Shown here in pieces: positions 25,301 to 40,300 of a DNA stretch of 64,000 bases. The DNA comes from Glandiceps talaboti. Taxonomy: Eukaryota; Hemichordata; Enteropneusta; Spengelidae. The first letter of the stretch is position 1. Each line of letters starts with the position of its first letter. A program made the translations under genes and the position numbers. The DNA lies in assembly GCF_964340395.1 (NCBI RefSeq), contig NC_135550.1, positions 20,979,676-21,043,675 on the forward strand. The letters run 5' to 3'. The notes below the pieces were generated by a model. It did no database searches. It was given only the letters and a program-made list of their open reading frames with translations, and was not told the origin of the DNA.

Positions 25301-27094
25301 TCAGCAGAAAGCAAAATATATACAGCAATTCAATGGATTGAAAAATATAACACTAACACTAGTTATGTGTAAACATGCAAGAAACAAGCCTTCATACACA
25401 ACATACTCCCCAACTGGTTTGTTGCATAGCAAAGTCATTGTGCAAATTTAACATATTTGATTCAGTCGCAAAACAAAATGACTGTCATATGTCTAACATA
25501 GTATGTCACCTTTGTGACAGGTTTGTTTATGATCAGTTAGTGTATGCCAAAGATATGAGAGTGAATACATGGACACATGGATGGAAACAATTGTAATAGC
25601 CCCTCTGGGTAGTGCCTGTGGGGGGGGGGGGGCTGAAATACTAATAAAGCTAAAGTTATCAGCAAACATTCAAGACACGGGGAAAGTGATATGAAGTCAG
25701 AGAAATGATCCTTACACTAGCAACAAGTTGGTTGTCCTTTCTCCACTCAATGTCTGGATTAGGGTGACCTTCAGCTTCACAGTTGAAAGAGGCAGTTCCA
25801 CCCTCTTTAACCATTGTACCCTCAGGTTTTGTAGTTATTGTAGGCACAGCTATAAACAAACACAGATGAAGTTCAGTCAATCCGATTTAAAATCTGATCA
25901 AATTTCTATTAGTAACAATATCAAGCAGCTGTTACATGAAGTCAAATTGAGAAGACTTTGGAAGACAGACAAACTAATCATGACAACAGGGTGAATGAGA
26001 GATAATGACTTACTGGCTACTATAATGCTGGCGGCACTTGTATATTCACCCGCCATGTTGGAAACCTTGCAGGTATAATCACCAGCTTCTTCAAGTTCAA
26101 TATCATCAATATACAGAGTATGGTTGACTTGTCGAATTTTACCACTTGATGGTACTGGCTGTAAATTTTTATCAAGCCATTCACGGGTAGGAGTTGGTCG
26201 GCCTCCCTTATCATCCTTTCCTGGATATTTACAAGCCACCTCAATGTTGTCCCCTTCAATTGCGATTTTCCGGCCCAGAAATGGAAGTTCATTTATATCT
26301 AAAAGTGTACATCACAGGCATCAATGTTAAAAGAGTTAAACAAACAAGGAATGCCAATAGTGCTGTAGCACAACAGATTATACTTAAATTCATTTCTTCA
26401 AAAACTCTCAAAAAAGTTTGCAGTATATGATCACATTTTCTGTTTTAAATTCTTGTCACTCGAAATATAATTTTACCACTTAGGAGTGTCATAAAAATAA
26501 CAATAATTCATTTTCTTGGTGAACACTATTACATCTGCTCCACATGCTACCAATGCATTACTATAAGTGCATTTGAGAATAACTTGTTCTTCTTGTTCTT
26601 TTTTGAACCTCCAGTATGAGGTAAAATTCTATTATAGGTACTGAGAATTGTATAACATTGATCAGATCATCTTGTCTTCACTAATTTATCATTCAAGCAC
26701 CTCTAAGAACTATTTCCATTGCAGTCTCTCAGTTTAAGAATTTTCACCACTGATCCCATGTAAAATATGAGCACTGACAAGTTATGTTGTCACTTACTGG
26801 CAATATAGACACTGGCATTAGCAATAGTCTGTCCAAATTGGTTTTCTCCAACACAGATATACTCTCCTTCATGTTTACTTCTAAGTGATGTTACGTGCAG
26901 TGTTCCATTATCAAAGATGTATAACCTGTAAGACAATATGGCCATATTTACACATCTACGATTTGATTTGATTTATGTATTGTGTTCAACATCATAGTTG
27001 TCAAAATCATGTACTCAGAAGATTGACAAATATGTACTCAATGCAAACTGGCACTAACATATTGTAACAGTTAATAATTTTCATCAGAACAACC

Positions 27095-27134
<40 letters not shown>

Positions 27135-30100
27135 GTTATTACCTGATATCACCTTTTCATTTGTTGTATCGCCGCAAGTACTGTTTCCATATCATGATAC
27201 AAGTCATTAGACAAGTGTCGCATTGCAGAAACAGCACAAACGGTGATATGATGAATGAAGAGGTGATATCATGTAATAACCGATTTATCATATGCCTGTG
27301 ACCAGGAATTCAAAGAAAATGCATAAAATATAAAAGGAGCACCAGCCTGCTATTGGCTTTGTGTATCGCGTGTGACTCAAGTGACATTCATCATTTTGTT
27401 TGTTCGGAATTGCTGTGTCTTGCCAAATCATACAGGTGTTCATGACATTTAACATCCCACATTAGAAGTGATAACATATAAACGTATTCAAGAATGATTG
27501 ATCAGAGGTATAAGACAACAATGCACATTAAACCTAGAGAACCCCTTTCAACCTGTTATAAAATTTTACGTACACCTTGCATCTTAGTTTTGGTGGAACA
27601 CCTTTTCAATTCAGGTATTCAGGTATACTACTGTGTAGTACTATACCTTATATGGGGGGGGTGTTATAGGATTGACAAGGCAGAACGACCGACTGACTGA
27701 CTGACCTGCTCCTATTGTAGATTGGTCCTTCATTGTTGAGATACCATTTGATCTCTGGTTGGGGATTCCCTGTCATTTGACAATCGAGTGATGCTGGGTC
27801 ATTCTTATTCACAAATAAATTTCTTGGAGTTATCACTTTCACAGGAGCGTTTGGATCTAAGAGAGAAACCATGAAATTAAAACTTAATACATGTAATAAA
27901 GAAAAATCTATTAGTATTAAACACGGATGAATAAAACAAGATATTATGGCCAGTAATAGTTACTATACCAGTGATTCTGAATATAATCTTTTGCATCAGC
28001 TATTTCCTTTTACATTTGAATATATTCACAACACATTAGTCTGATTTAGTACAAGCAGAACTGGTTAATAAGCCATCAAAGCAATGCTGTTGGGAAAAGA
28101 GTTAATGTTTTATTAAAATGTTGAACGAAACATGCTATTTTTGTTCTTGCATTACAATAAAATCATAAAGTCCCATTAAACCACTGATCATAAAATGAAA
28201 TTATTTCAAAATAAATTTTGTGTTTGTGTTTTATATTCAGAAAGGCATATAAAATACAACTGTGATATCCTCTTCAAGTTTTCAAATAATGTAAGTTTTC
28301 TCCTTTATGATCTTTATTAATTTACTGCTGTAATTAAAAAGGTGAAGAAGAAGAAGAAGGTGTTCATGACACTGACAAAATGACAACTCAACAATTACGA
28401 AGACAAAAATATCTATAGAGAACCACTGACTTGGTATGTATTGCCTGTCTTCTGTTACACTCAATACATACATCCATCCATGAGTTGATTCAAGACTTTG
28501 TAGGTAACACAAGTTGAATTTTTCACACTTTTATAATTGACAGCTATTTCAATCTTCTCTATTGGTGACAAATGATACAAAATTTGTTTGACTTCCACAA
28601 TATAAAGTCTTAGGGTTGTATCGATAAAATTAGGTGATTTGTTAAAAACTAAAATAACCACTGAGAGTAGTTGATCAGGTTAAAATGTCAACCTTAAGAA
28701 ACTTACTGAGCACATTAAGGGTAATGTTAGATGAACTCCATACGCCATCCCGATTGGCTCTATTTTCCCCTCTACATGAATAAACACCATTGTCTTGGGA
28801 TGATGCACTATCTATTAACAATTTATTTGTTTGAAACTCTATATGCTCTGATGCTGTAATCTGTGTTGAATTTATGTACCACGTGATATCAGGGTCGGGA
28901 TTGCCTTCTATCCTACATCGTAACGTCACATCAACACCGTCTGTGACCTCACTTTCTGATTCAGGTTTTTTAAGTTGTACTCTACCACTGCCACTTATCC
29001 CTGTCAACAAAAGTAAAATAAAATTATAAACTGCTGAATAAAATATGTCAATACTTACTTAAATACATGCAATTAAATATAACTATCTTATATAACTGTA
29101 TACATGTAATTAACTTATATAATGTTATAATTATATGATAAGTAAAATAGTAGTACAAGATATTAATAGGAAAGCAGTTGTCTGTCTGTCTGTGTATATG
29201 CATGTTGTATGTATGTATGTGTGCATAATTACGTGTGTATATATTTATATATACATGTATATATATATGATTGGTTTCTTACCATATTATAATATACTAT
29301 ATTAGTATGTACATGTATATAACTATTATTAATAATTATAACTATAATCATAAATAATAAAGTTGGAGAAGTAAAGGATGACATACTCCAGAAAACCAGC
29401 ACGGTCTCCCCGGACGTTTATTATAGAGTGGTGGTTTTCATCCTAAGATATTAGCATGCAAACAGCAACACACAATGGAAGCAATAGCCACAATTTAGGC
29501 TTCAACATGCATGTGCTCAACATTTAGAGAAGGTTGCTATGAAATAGCACCCTCTATAGTTGAAATTGGAAAAAGCCTACACCGAGACTAAGTTTACAAC
29601 ACATTGGATTATGATGTTTGGTACATGGTTAAAGGCCCAGGCTGGATTTAGATGAAAATTTGAGAATAAAAAACACCTGTTTTGGTGAGTTATGGAAATA
29701 ATTTGCTCCAGAACAGAAGAATTATCCATATGGAACCACTAATAAGATAACACTAATGCAAGGGGAGGGGGGGGGGGGATTTAAACATTGGTCTTTAAAC
29801 CAATATAATATTAATAATAATTTATTATTGAAATCCCATGTACCTGACTTCACATTTAGTCTAATTAGTGGAGCCACAAGGATTCAACAAGATTAATTCT
29901 GTTCTTCAGAACCTATTGTGTTCTGTGCTGTGCCAAACAACTTTTTCATACTCAAATCTTTACCCCTAATCAGACATTGGCCTTTAAATAAAAACCATTT
30001 TGGTGACCTCTTGACTGTTTCTTTAACCCTAACCAGACTTTGGCCTTTAAGACCGTTCTGGTGAGCTCTTGACTCTTGCTTGGCCTCTTAAACTGCAATG

Positions 30101-33100
30101 TTAATGTGAGTAATCAATGTTTGGAAAGGAATGAAACTAGAGCTTGCCATAAATTCACGTTTATTGAACTAAAAATTCCCCTGGTGTTATTTGATATCCA
30201 TGCTAAGTACTGTAATGATGTTAAAACACTGTCAACATACAATGAATCTTCTCTAACTGCCATACAGATATTTCAAACACGAAATATGGATCTACAAACT
30301 ATGTACTTCACTAAATCATCTAGCTGTAACAAGAAATAAAATCTTTACTTTCATTCTTTAATCATAGGCATCTGTAATTTTTTAATTCATATTTTCCACT
30401 CCTTCATTTTATTCATTCCCCATCTATATGTATCTGCAGACTCTTTTTTTTTTCTTCGAGAAACGCTACGTCTAAAATGATTTGTCAAAATGGGTTTTTA
30501 CCTGTCATGTTCTAATGAAACAAATCGTTTATGTTGGAGGGATTATTCACGGCATTATTAACATCTTATTATTCAGAAATCTAATCCAATAGCCTACTGT
30601 GCACCGACCTCTGGGTCAACATATGCACACAGCAGACACTGAAAATATCAATTCTTTCTCAAAATTATGGCTTTCTTCTATCAATTCAATCTGGCTGCAA
30701 CAAATTGGGAAACTATCCTTGTGATTTAGCTTGAATTCTTGTTTGTAAGTTGTATACTTCTCAATCTAAGTATATAGGTTTTTTGCAGAATGTAATTATA
30801 GCAATCCTTTGGGTTACGCGCACACAGTCTGTAGCCATCTGTGCTTGTTAGTGAGTCATACCACGCTGATCTGTACGGTATACTATTTCATGGTATTGAT
30901 TTTCCATATCTTCTAATGCTATCAATGGCAACACTTTATTGTTGTTACACACCAAAAATTTTTCATGGATTCACAGTTTTAATCAGATTTTTTATCAAGT
31001 TATCATAGATTTTATTTCTCATTTCTTGCTGAGAATGAATAACACAACACGATGCATGCTTCATCTACTTTGAACAGATTTAGTATTTCTTTTCCAATTA
31101 CATGGGAACATCTTGAAATATGATTTCAGCTGTAGTAAAAAAAATGAGGGAAAAAGCGGAAACTGCCAGTATTAGAAAAAAAGATAAAATTTGCATGAAA
31201 ATCAGGAATACATGACAGACTCTCATCAAATCTACTCATGGCTTTACACACACACAAAATACAGCAAAATGCTTTTAACATTCGGTCAGTTTAGCAGACA
31301 AGGAATATGTTCAATTGAACGCATTTACATGGAAAATTTGCACTTTAATTTCCAAGGTCAAAGGTCGTGAAGAATGTCAGCACTATCTGGAGTGTAGAGT
31401 GATACCAATTACAGCATATTTGTTCCCTCGTGCTAGCACAATGAAGCTGCTGTCTGGCCACTCCCACACTATTCAAACCGCCTAACTTTGAGGTGCCATA
31501 AAAGGAAAATGCGCCAGGAAACGATACAAATAATTTGTGCGCTCCCTGCAGCATTTTCACATGATATTAGATATCTCTCTCACAATGACTCATATACAGC
31601 TCTAGACGTTGTTAACGTTTCCCAAAAAAATTGAAAATAGGATTTTCTAACTGAAAACAAACAGAATGTAGAAGAAAAGAAATTTAGAAACATAAACCAA
31701 ACCTATAAATAATAATTTTAAACCTTATGAAGTGCTTGGTAAAACAAAAATATCTATAATAACAACAATCATCAAATACATGACAGAATTGTTATTCCGC
31801 ATCATAACAGTCAGTATAGCTATGAACGATTGCAATTATTCATTCTGGTAGATTCAACTTCGCAAAAATTATCTATTCATCTGTTTTAAGATAACGCACA
31901 CCTATCTGATGAACAATTTTAGTATGTGTAATTCAATACCTACTTCATACCTGCAGCTTCAATGTAGAAAATGTAAAACCATCTCATGTATTATAGATTA
32001 CGCTATACAAAAATGACAGATTATAAAAAAATATCAATTTTTCTTATGATAGATGACAGATACTTTTCTCCCACCAAATATCATATCTGCTATTCTGTGC
32101 TGTATAGTTTTTTTATTCGGGGTTGTACTTGTTCACTAAAAGTCACAACATGCTATAAGTCAATCATACAGAGAAATTTGAAGTAACCATGGTGAGGTGG
32201 CAATTTTCCTTGAATCTATCAACCTCTCGTATTGACATTACATATAAACATTCGTCCAAACAGTCTGGCCTTTACAGATAAAATACACTGGGTACACAGA
32301 CTTATATCAATCATACATAATAGTCTAATTTCATGAGAAGAAAATAGCTTCATTTGCCTATCAAAACTGGTTTGGGATTCAACATATGGTGTATGCCTAC
32401 ATGCACAAAGGGATCAGGATGGTGACCTGAAAGACGTAGCAAGATTTAGGAGTGCTGTAAATCAGAACACAAACTAGTGGCTATATTATATATATTTTTA
32501 CTTGCTCTGCCACTTTTTGATATTCAGAACCTTGGTCTACCATTCACATGATAGAGCACTGTACTTTCTGTATCAAAGTTGACAAACTTTAAGGACAATC
32601 CTTAAACCATAAAAAATAGGAAGATGACAGACATTTGAATGATGGTCACTTGAAAGAAAAAGCTACCGGGTCACAAGATGTTACTCAGTCAGTTACAATA
32701 CAATATGAGCCTCAACTTCTGTTACCATTTGATATTTAGCTTATAGGATTTCTTTTTTTGAAGTTGGAAACCTATTGTGACAATCCTTGTTCATACAGAA
32801 TAGGAAAGTGATAGATGTTCTCTGTGCAAACTAACAAGTTTCTACTACATGTACAAGGGTCATCAATTCAAAGAGTCAGTGTTTGTCAGTAAACAGAGTC
32901 AATAGGTAACAGTAAACATGATGTAACTGGATATCTGACTTGAAAAGTAAGTGACCCACACCAAACCATCCGACATCAGGTAAATAAAAAATGCTGGACA
33001 TTTCACCCACCATACATCTGTTTCAAATACTAGATAAGATAGTCTTTACAAAATGTACCATACATGGCATGCAACTGACAATTCACCTGATATACATGGA

Positions 33101-36100
33101 TGACCTTGATGATGATAATTGATAATAGGTAACCCTATTAGAAATGGCATCCATTTTATAACATAGTGTTGGACACATGCGCCAACTTTACAAAATATCT
33201 CCTGTATGAAGAAAGACACAGACCTGGGTAAATTGTAGCTAAAAGTTATACATCAATAGAAGAAACTATAGTCCTGACCACATCTGAATCAATCTGAAAC
33301 TATTTCAAATGTAATCAATCATTTAAATCGGTTGGAAACCAGTTTCTGTTCCCATGAGTAAACTGAGTGATGGATTTATGGACTTGAATCAATAAACCAG
33401 ACTCACACTGATTTAGTTTGAATTGTTTTGAACACCCCGCCCCACCCCCATCCCCCCCCTCTCCACCACCCCACCCTTGGTGGTTTTAAACCAATTCAAA
33501 TTAATCAGTTCAAAACCAGTTAGAGCACATGGAGAAAAGAGGATCAACTTCAAACCGATTCAAAATTCCATGTGGGGACAGGGCTTGTGACAGCATTTAC
33601 TTGCCAGCAGATAGCCACTGAAGACTGATATGACCTTTACCCCTCAGGACTCAACACTCTACAATCTGTACAGTATAGTGTACCAGTTAATTCCTTACAC
33701 AGGTTCTTTATTTCAAGCTACTTTTATGACATTTCATACTTGTGATGATGAAAAAAAAAAACCTCTCCAATCAAACAGCAGGCATTAGACAGAACTGCTG
33801 TGTTTGATGTTCATATTTTGCTATTAGAAGTAATTCCGGATGACAAGCTGTCTCTCAATGCCTCTAAGCTTCCGTCTATTGTGTACATCTGACCATCCTT
33901 GAGTCTGACATTCCATAATTTATGTCCCAAGTGGGACTGACAATAACATCAAAGGCAAGCCGACTCAGTCTCAATATAGTAATTGGTAGTCAAGCGAAAT
34001 TACTTTTGGGGAAAAATTGTTGGCATATTGTAATAATGCTTGTTCTCTCCTATCATTTTCTGCTATAAACTCTATTCAGAAGCCTTACAATGAAAAAATA
34101 AAATTGCAATTGAAATATTTGTGAACGACACACAATAGTTTACTATTGTCCATACAACAAAGTATAACTGAAGATAACTTATCTAATAATACCATAATGA
34201 TATACAGACAATCAATGCATTCTACAAAGTGACTATATGTGACCTACTCTACCCGAGCAAGAAAGTTAAAATCAAAGATTTTCCTTGGAATTAAACAGAA
34301 TAAAACTTCAATAACAATGACATCAACTTAAAATATGAAAAACAGAATTCTTCTTCACAAAAAATACAAATAAATAAATAAAGTATAATTTGCTGATTTA
34401 ATCTTTCTATTACATTCAGTGACAATACAATCACTGTAATGATAAAATCATACAACTATACAATTTCAGATATTGACTGGTGAACTTATCTGTTTGTATA
34501 TCACATATAATTTTACCTCAAGATGGACATTCAACACAATTCTGAGAGTAGACATAAAGGAGATGGGTCGGGATATCTTTTAATTTAGCCTATTGCAATG
34601 TATACAACAAAGTGACCAGCATTTTGTCACAAATGTCTCAAATACAATGTAAATACAAATGTACTAGAAAGAGATAACATATTTTTTTTAAATACATGGA
34701 AGAGAGTAAGCCTGGCAGAAGGTGCATGCAAGACTCCAGTACTGATAGGGTAAAATACTTTCATTTGTGCCGTGTCTGAAAATAACCAAATTTAAAATCC
34801 TAGCTATAAAATTTCTAATTGCACAGATAACCAAAGTATAGACCAGTCATACAGATTTGTTGTTTTTTTATACTGTTTGGTTGCAAATGTCTCTATTTCA
34901 GTTAACTTCAAATATTCTACATTAACATAAACAAACATCTGTCTATTCTTGGTAACTTAAAACCTTCATCTCAATCTTTTGAATCCAGACTATCAAATGA
35001 AATTTCTTAGACAACGCAATTTGAAGCTAAAAGACTAGAAAAATAAAGCTTTTTTTCTGTTGAAGTGGTAAAATGTCCATCAATTTTAACTAAATAAACA
35101 CCGCTGTCTATACTTGTGGTGCAAATGAGAAAGTAATTGTCTTAATGCAAATGGAGGTTTCTGTCTCTAATGGATTGATGCCGCCCATCAGATTTAGGTT
35201 TATTCACTGATTTAGTGACCTGGCATAACATCTTGTAATATTAATTAGTTTAGTCTGACTTGTCCATTACTATTGCATTATTACACCTCCTCTATTACTG
35301 TCACTGCTGTGTAGTGACATGCCTTCATCTGCTTTTTTCAAATCGCATTTTCTCGGCTTTATTCTGAAAATGCAGCAGCATGCAACTACGGGATAAGTGC
35401 TCTTGATGGCATATGCTGAACAGTGAAGACATGATGACGTGTCAACGTTTCGAGACACTGAGAAAATTCAAAGTGGTTGGTTACATCACATCACAACCTT
35501 ACATGAAAAGACTGTAATATAACCACCAAAACAGGTCAGGACAGGTAATCAGTTCATATCAAAAGGGGTTTCACACTTCAGTTGATGAAAACACACGACA
35601 AGCATACCTTAGTAATGAAACAGTACATCTTGTCATCTCTTTCTAAACACTCTCAAATACTCCAATTTTTCACCCCAAGACCAGTGAAGTGACCAACACA
35701 GCTGGTTTTAAGTTGACCGTCATCTTTCAACAATTAGTACACCACAAAATAGACGTACTCTTAGTCATTAGCACACATACAGTTGTTGAAACACAGAACT
35801 ACTCAGGCATGCACAAAATAATTGGTAGCAATACTAATACTTGGTTAGAGATTAGACACTTTCCTTTAGCAGAGGTCCAGGAGAGAATGGAAAACAAAAT
35901 GGAGGCTCTTGACTAAAGAAAGCGTTGACTTCATTGTTTAGACAGAAAAGGACGTGGCCATGATACCTTTCCATACTTCACTCTGAAATTCAATGAACTT
36001 TTACCCTAGGCATAGCTTATATGGTAAAAGTTGACCCATAGATGTGAGACTCTCGACCTTATCTTCCTGCTAATACAATATCACATCTTCATTCTGGAGG

Positions 36101-37335
36101 AAAAGCTCAACAATAGCACTTTGGAGTGAAACAATTAGCGGCAATGTGGCTATAGCACACAGAGAACTGACTCACCCACTGATAATCATGATTTCCTGTC
36201 CTGTTTGTCAGACTCACTAAAATTCCTGTCTTTTGCCAGCATATCCCTTTACAAAGGACGTAGAAATACCTAGAGTGCATATATTCCCACTAGTCTTTCA
36301 ACACTATTTCATCTATACCTTTACTTCTTTGCAAGGTTTTATCTCTAGAACTGATGGTACATTAGTGAATATTCTATGCTGCTTATCGTGGCAAGCTAAA
36401 CCTTATCGCTAGGCTTTGTCTCTGCCTGCAGCAAACGCACTACAATTTGCCTTCTTCTACTACATGACGAATACAAGAGGCACACTGGAATGCCTACATG
36501 AAAATCTATACTCAGTACAACATGTCATATTGACAGTTGCTTTGTATATTTAGTCAAAGTTGGAGAAGGCTACGCAATTGATACTGAGTGCTTAAAGTTC
36601 ATACACACTGTAAAACATACAGTATGCACGTAATTTTTTTCAATTCTTGCCGAAACACTATTTCCACTCACATGAAATTTCAGCGGAAATACACATTTTT
36701 ATGCTACATTTATATAAGCAAAATGTCAAATGAGACAGAATCAATATTATGGATTCGTGTTTTCACTTGAAACAACGATCATTGAAAACAAATTATTGCA
36801 CAGTACATGCATTGCAAGAAATGTTCACCAGGCTTTTTTTGTCTTTTTAACTTGAAGAACATCACTCACCTCATACCAAATTTACATTTCCTAAAATATT
36901 TCAATTTAGAATGGAATTTACTGATCGTTTTTTTCTGTACATTCTAACAATGGACAATACAATAATTACAGTGCATCAAACTATAACTGTGTTTACACAG
37001 AGATTTAACACTCATAAAAAAGTGGAATATTCCACCGAGTCTGTGGATTGAGATTTCACATTTCAGAGTGTACATGTACATTCTATTTCTCGGATTTTGA
37101 AATACCCGTGCTTTGCCCTTGGAAATATACCAAAATAGACTTTGACTCATCTTGACAAAGAATGAAATAGTTCTAAAGCCACTTCTTTTTTTTAAAATTG
37201 AAGAGAACAGTACATGATGAAGTTAAAATGGCCGCCTCTCTGTACAGTGTAGTAATTCATCTACAAGTACAACTACTACTGATAGCATGCAAAGAACATA
37301 CTAAACACTAAATGTCTATCTATCTGTGTGTATCA

Positions 37336-37369
<34 letters not shown>

Positions 37370-40300
37370 TGTGTGTAAAATTTTGGTGAAGATCACACTA
37401 TGTTTTGTATGTACAGAGTATTTGAATAAATATAGCTTATTGCAATGATACTAAGTTGTATTACATTTTGATCAGGTGAATTATTACCACCATTAACAAT
37501 TGGGGAAATATCCACACAAATTACAAATTTAATCAAAGTACATGTATTAATATGTCTGTGAATGTAATCAAGTAAATTTGGCAAATTACTTTCAGCTAAA
37601 CCTTCAAAACAACACCAGCGATATTCTAGAGACTTCGTGTAGTGATAACTCATTGTGTAGAATTAGATATCACAGCAGACACGTGTGAGCTTTCCATGGA
37701 GTAAACTGACTGACTTTATTATGTGAATTTAATTGAAGATTCAATTAGTGCTCTTCTATTTTGATGCCCTACAGTATAAATTATAAGCTTTGCTTATTAA
37801 GAGGAATATTTTTAACTTCTACTACTACAAGAACTTGTTTATTTATTGAAATTCAATCTCTAAATGCATAGCTTTCCCTAGAGAAATAGCCTGGTGGATT
37901 GTTATCACAATACTTTGGGCAGTAATACTGGAAGTCTTTCCAAATCTGAACTGAGAGCGAGATACTCTGTACTCTACAAATGTATATTCTCTCAACTTGG
38001 AAATTCCTATCATCTGTAATAACCTGGTTATTCTATTTTTATCATAACACCAAGTGAAAACTCACTAGACAGCACAGGAAAGAAACAACAGCTGGCCACA
38101 CATACCTGAGGAGAGAGTTTATGGAACCTGCCTGTAGATTATCACAGAACACCACCCCTGCTGTTTATTTTAGTTCCAGTAAAGTTCAAGACTGATATAT
38201 GACCATTTAACACAGGAAATAGCACATCTTTGCAAATCAAACCCATTAGACATTAGAGGCCACCATTAATATTGAATTTATTTATTCATAGTATGCCAGT
38301 GTAATGGTCCTTGTCATCGGCTGAGGTCAGAGGGTATTTGCATGAGGTGAACTTGCCAATCTCACAAGCTTGTGACTACTTTATCATAATATACACAGTG
38401 ACATACAGACTTTTCTACACATCTCTAGGATTCAGTTTCAGAACTCATGCTAGGTGTATCCTCCACTTTTACTCTTGCTAAACAGGTCACATCTGAGAAG
38501 ATGTGTCACCACAGGCAACAAAGATTGCCAGTGAGCACACCAGAGACTCAAAGTGATCTCTTCTGTACCAGGTAATTCTAGCCATCAGACTGCTGGAGGC
38601 CACTGGTGCTACTCTGCACTCATCAGCCTTTATGTATTTTGTGCTGCCTATTTTCCACTTCACTGAGCTGGCAAAAACATGTCTTTCCAAACTCAAAAAA
38701 TTACCGGTACTTGGGGAAACTTCTGGTATAATTCTCCTGCAAGCTTTTGGGCTGAAATGATCTGGAAAAGTTGGTGTAAATGAAAGGTCACAAAGCTGCA
38801 GAATGCCAACTTAAAAGATGTTTTATATATCACTGTTATGTCATTCTACTGAAATGCATCACCTTGCCACCAAAATAGAATCATTAACTCATCCATTCAT
38901 ATTCTCTGGGGTAGTTCATTCTATCATGCAATGATAGTCAGCTTTATGATGGATACAAAGGTCATTTGATACAAAACCAGTGCAAGTTTCCCTTTAATGT
39001 TGCCTGAAAGGGCAACTGGACAGTGATAATAGCAAAAGACTATTAGGAATTGTCACACGCATATCTGGGCTCTAAGCGATTCATCACCTAAATGTTATAT
39101 AGACAAGATATTACCAGTACCAGACAGCTTGTTAACTTATAGACATTGCACATACACCAAAAGCTGAAATTTAGTATGCTGCTGCAACCTATATCAAATA
39201 AACTGAGACAGAATAAATATTAAATTGGCACTATACAGTATATAGACTATATGATTACCCTATTGATTGGCCATATGTTGAGGAAAGCTCACTGAAAGCC
39301 TGTCAATTTGTAATAAATTATCTGTATATACACTTTGGAGGAATGATTTACTGTTTCAGCATATATAAAGCTTTGTTCTCTAGCGGTCAATGACTTATGT
39401 AGCCTCAGATACATATCTAATGGAGTACTTGAATGTTTTGCATTTCAAAATACTCTTGATTGCTTCTGTTGTATTTTTGGGAGTCCAATTCTGGCAGGCA
39501 GGCAGGCAGGCAGGCAGGCAGAAGAACCTTCCATACAAGCAAACATTATCATGGCATGCTCACAAAAATACGGCTAGGAGTCCATACCATGTACCTGATC
39601 TTGTTCAAAGACATTTTTTGTCTTTCCATTTCAGCATGGATTCCATTAAGTGAACAAAATGAATTAAAATTTAAGTATGATACCTGTTTCATTTTAAATT
39701 TTGAGGCGGCCAAATGCTATTTGTTGACATGGTATTTATTTGCTTCCTAATGGTGTTAAGGTATTTCAGAAACATAAATTCATCTAGTGTTTTGAAGATT
39801 TCAGCTGCTGAATGGACAATCATAGTGTAGTCAAGTTCCCTAACGTCAACAACCAGACTCTGTCAGAACAAACCTAGTACATGTACATATGGCATTAATT
39901 TATTTGAACAGCCTTGCCAGATATTTAGCTTCTCTCACTTGACCATGACTTTACTCGATAAAATTTTATATCAATGATTTGGACCAAAATGAGAAGATTA
40001 TGGACAAATAACTTGATAAAGAAAAGCCCTTACCGGATGCTGAGTGATCGTTATGGTAGTTGCAATATGGGCGCTTACTACAAAGTGATCTGTTTTGACA
40101 GTGGACTGACAGACAGTTGGGGGTAATTACTGTCCTGTCAGTTTTCCCCCCAGGGCTATTCACATACCATTCCTTGCCACCTTCCCTATAAATGTTTTAC
40201 AATCGCCAATTTAGACCCAGAGCTAGATAATATCATTTTCATTCTACTGTACACAGCTGCCCTTTTCACCTTTTCAAATTGTAGGAAATTCAAGCCAGTG

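Noticed and set aside
38487-38696. 69-codon minus-strand open frame in PTK7 intron 2
   Set aside because: Phase closure of PTK7 needs no exon here, and no domain is seen; chance open frame.
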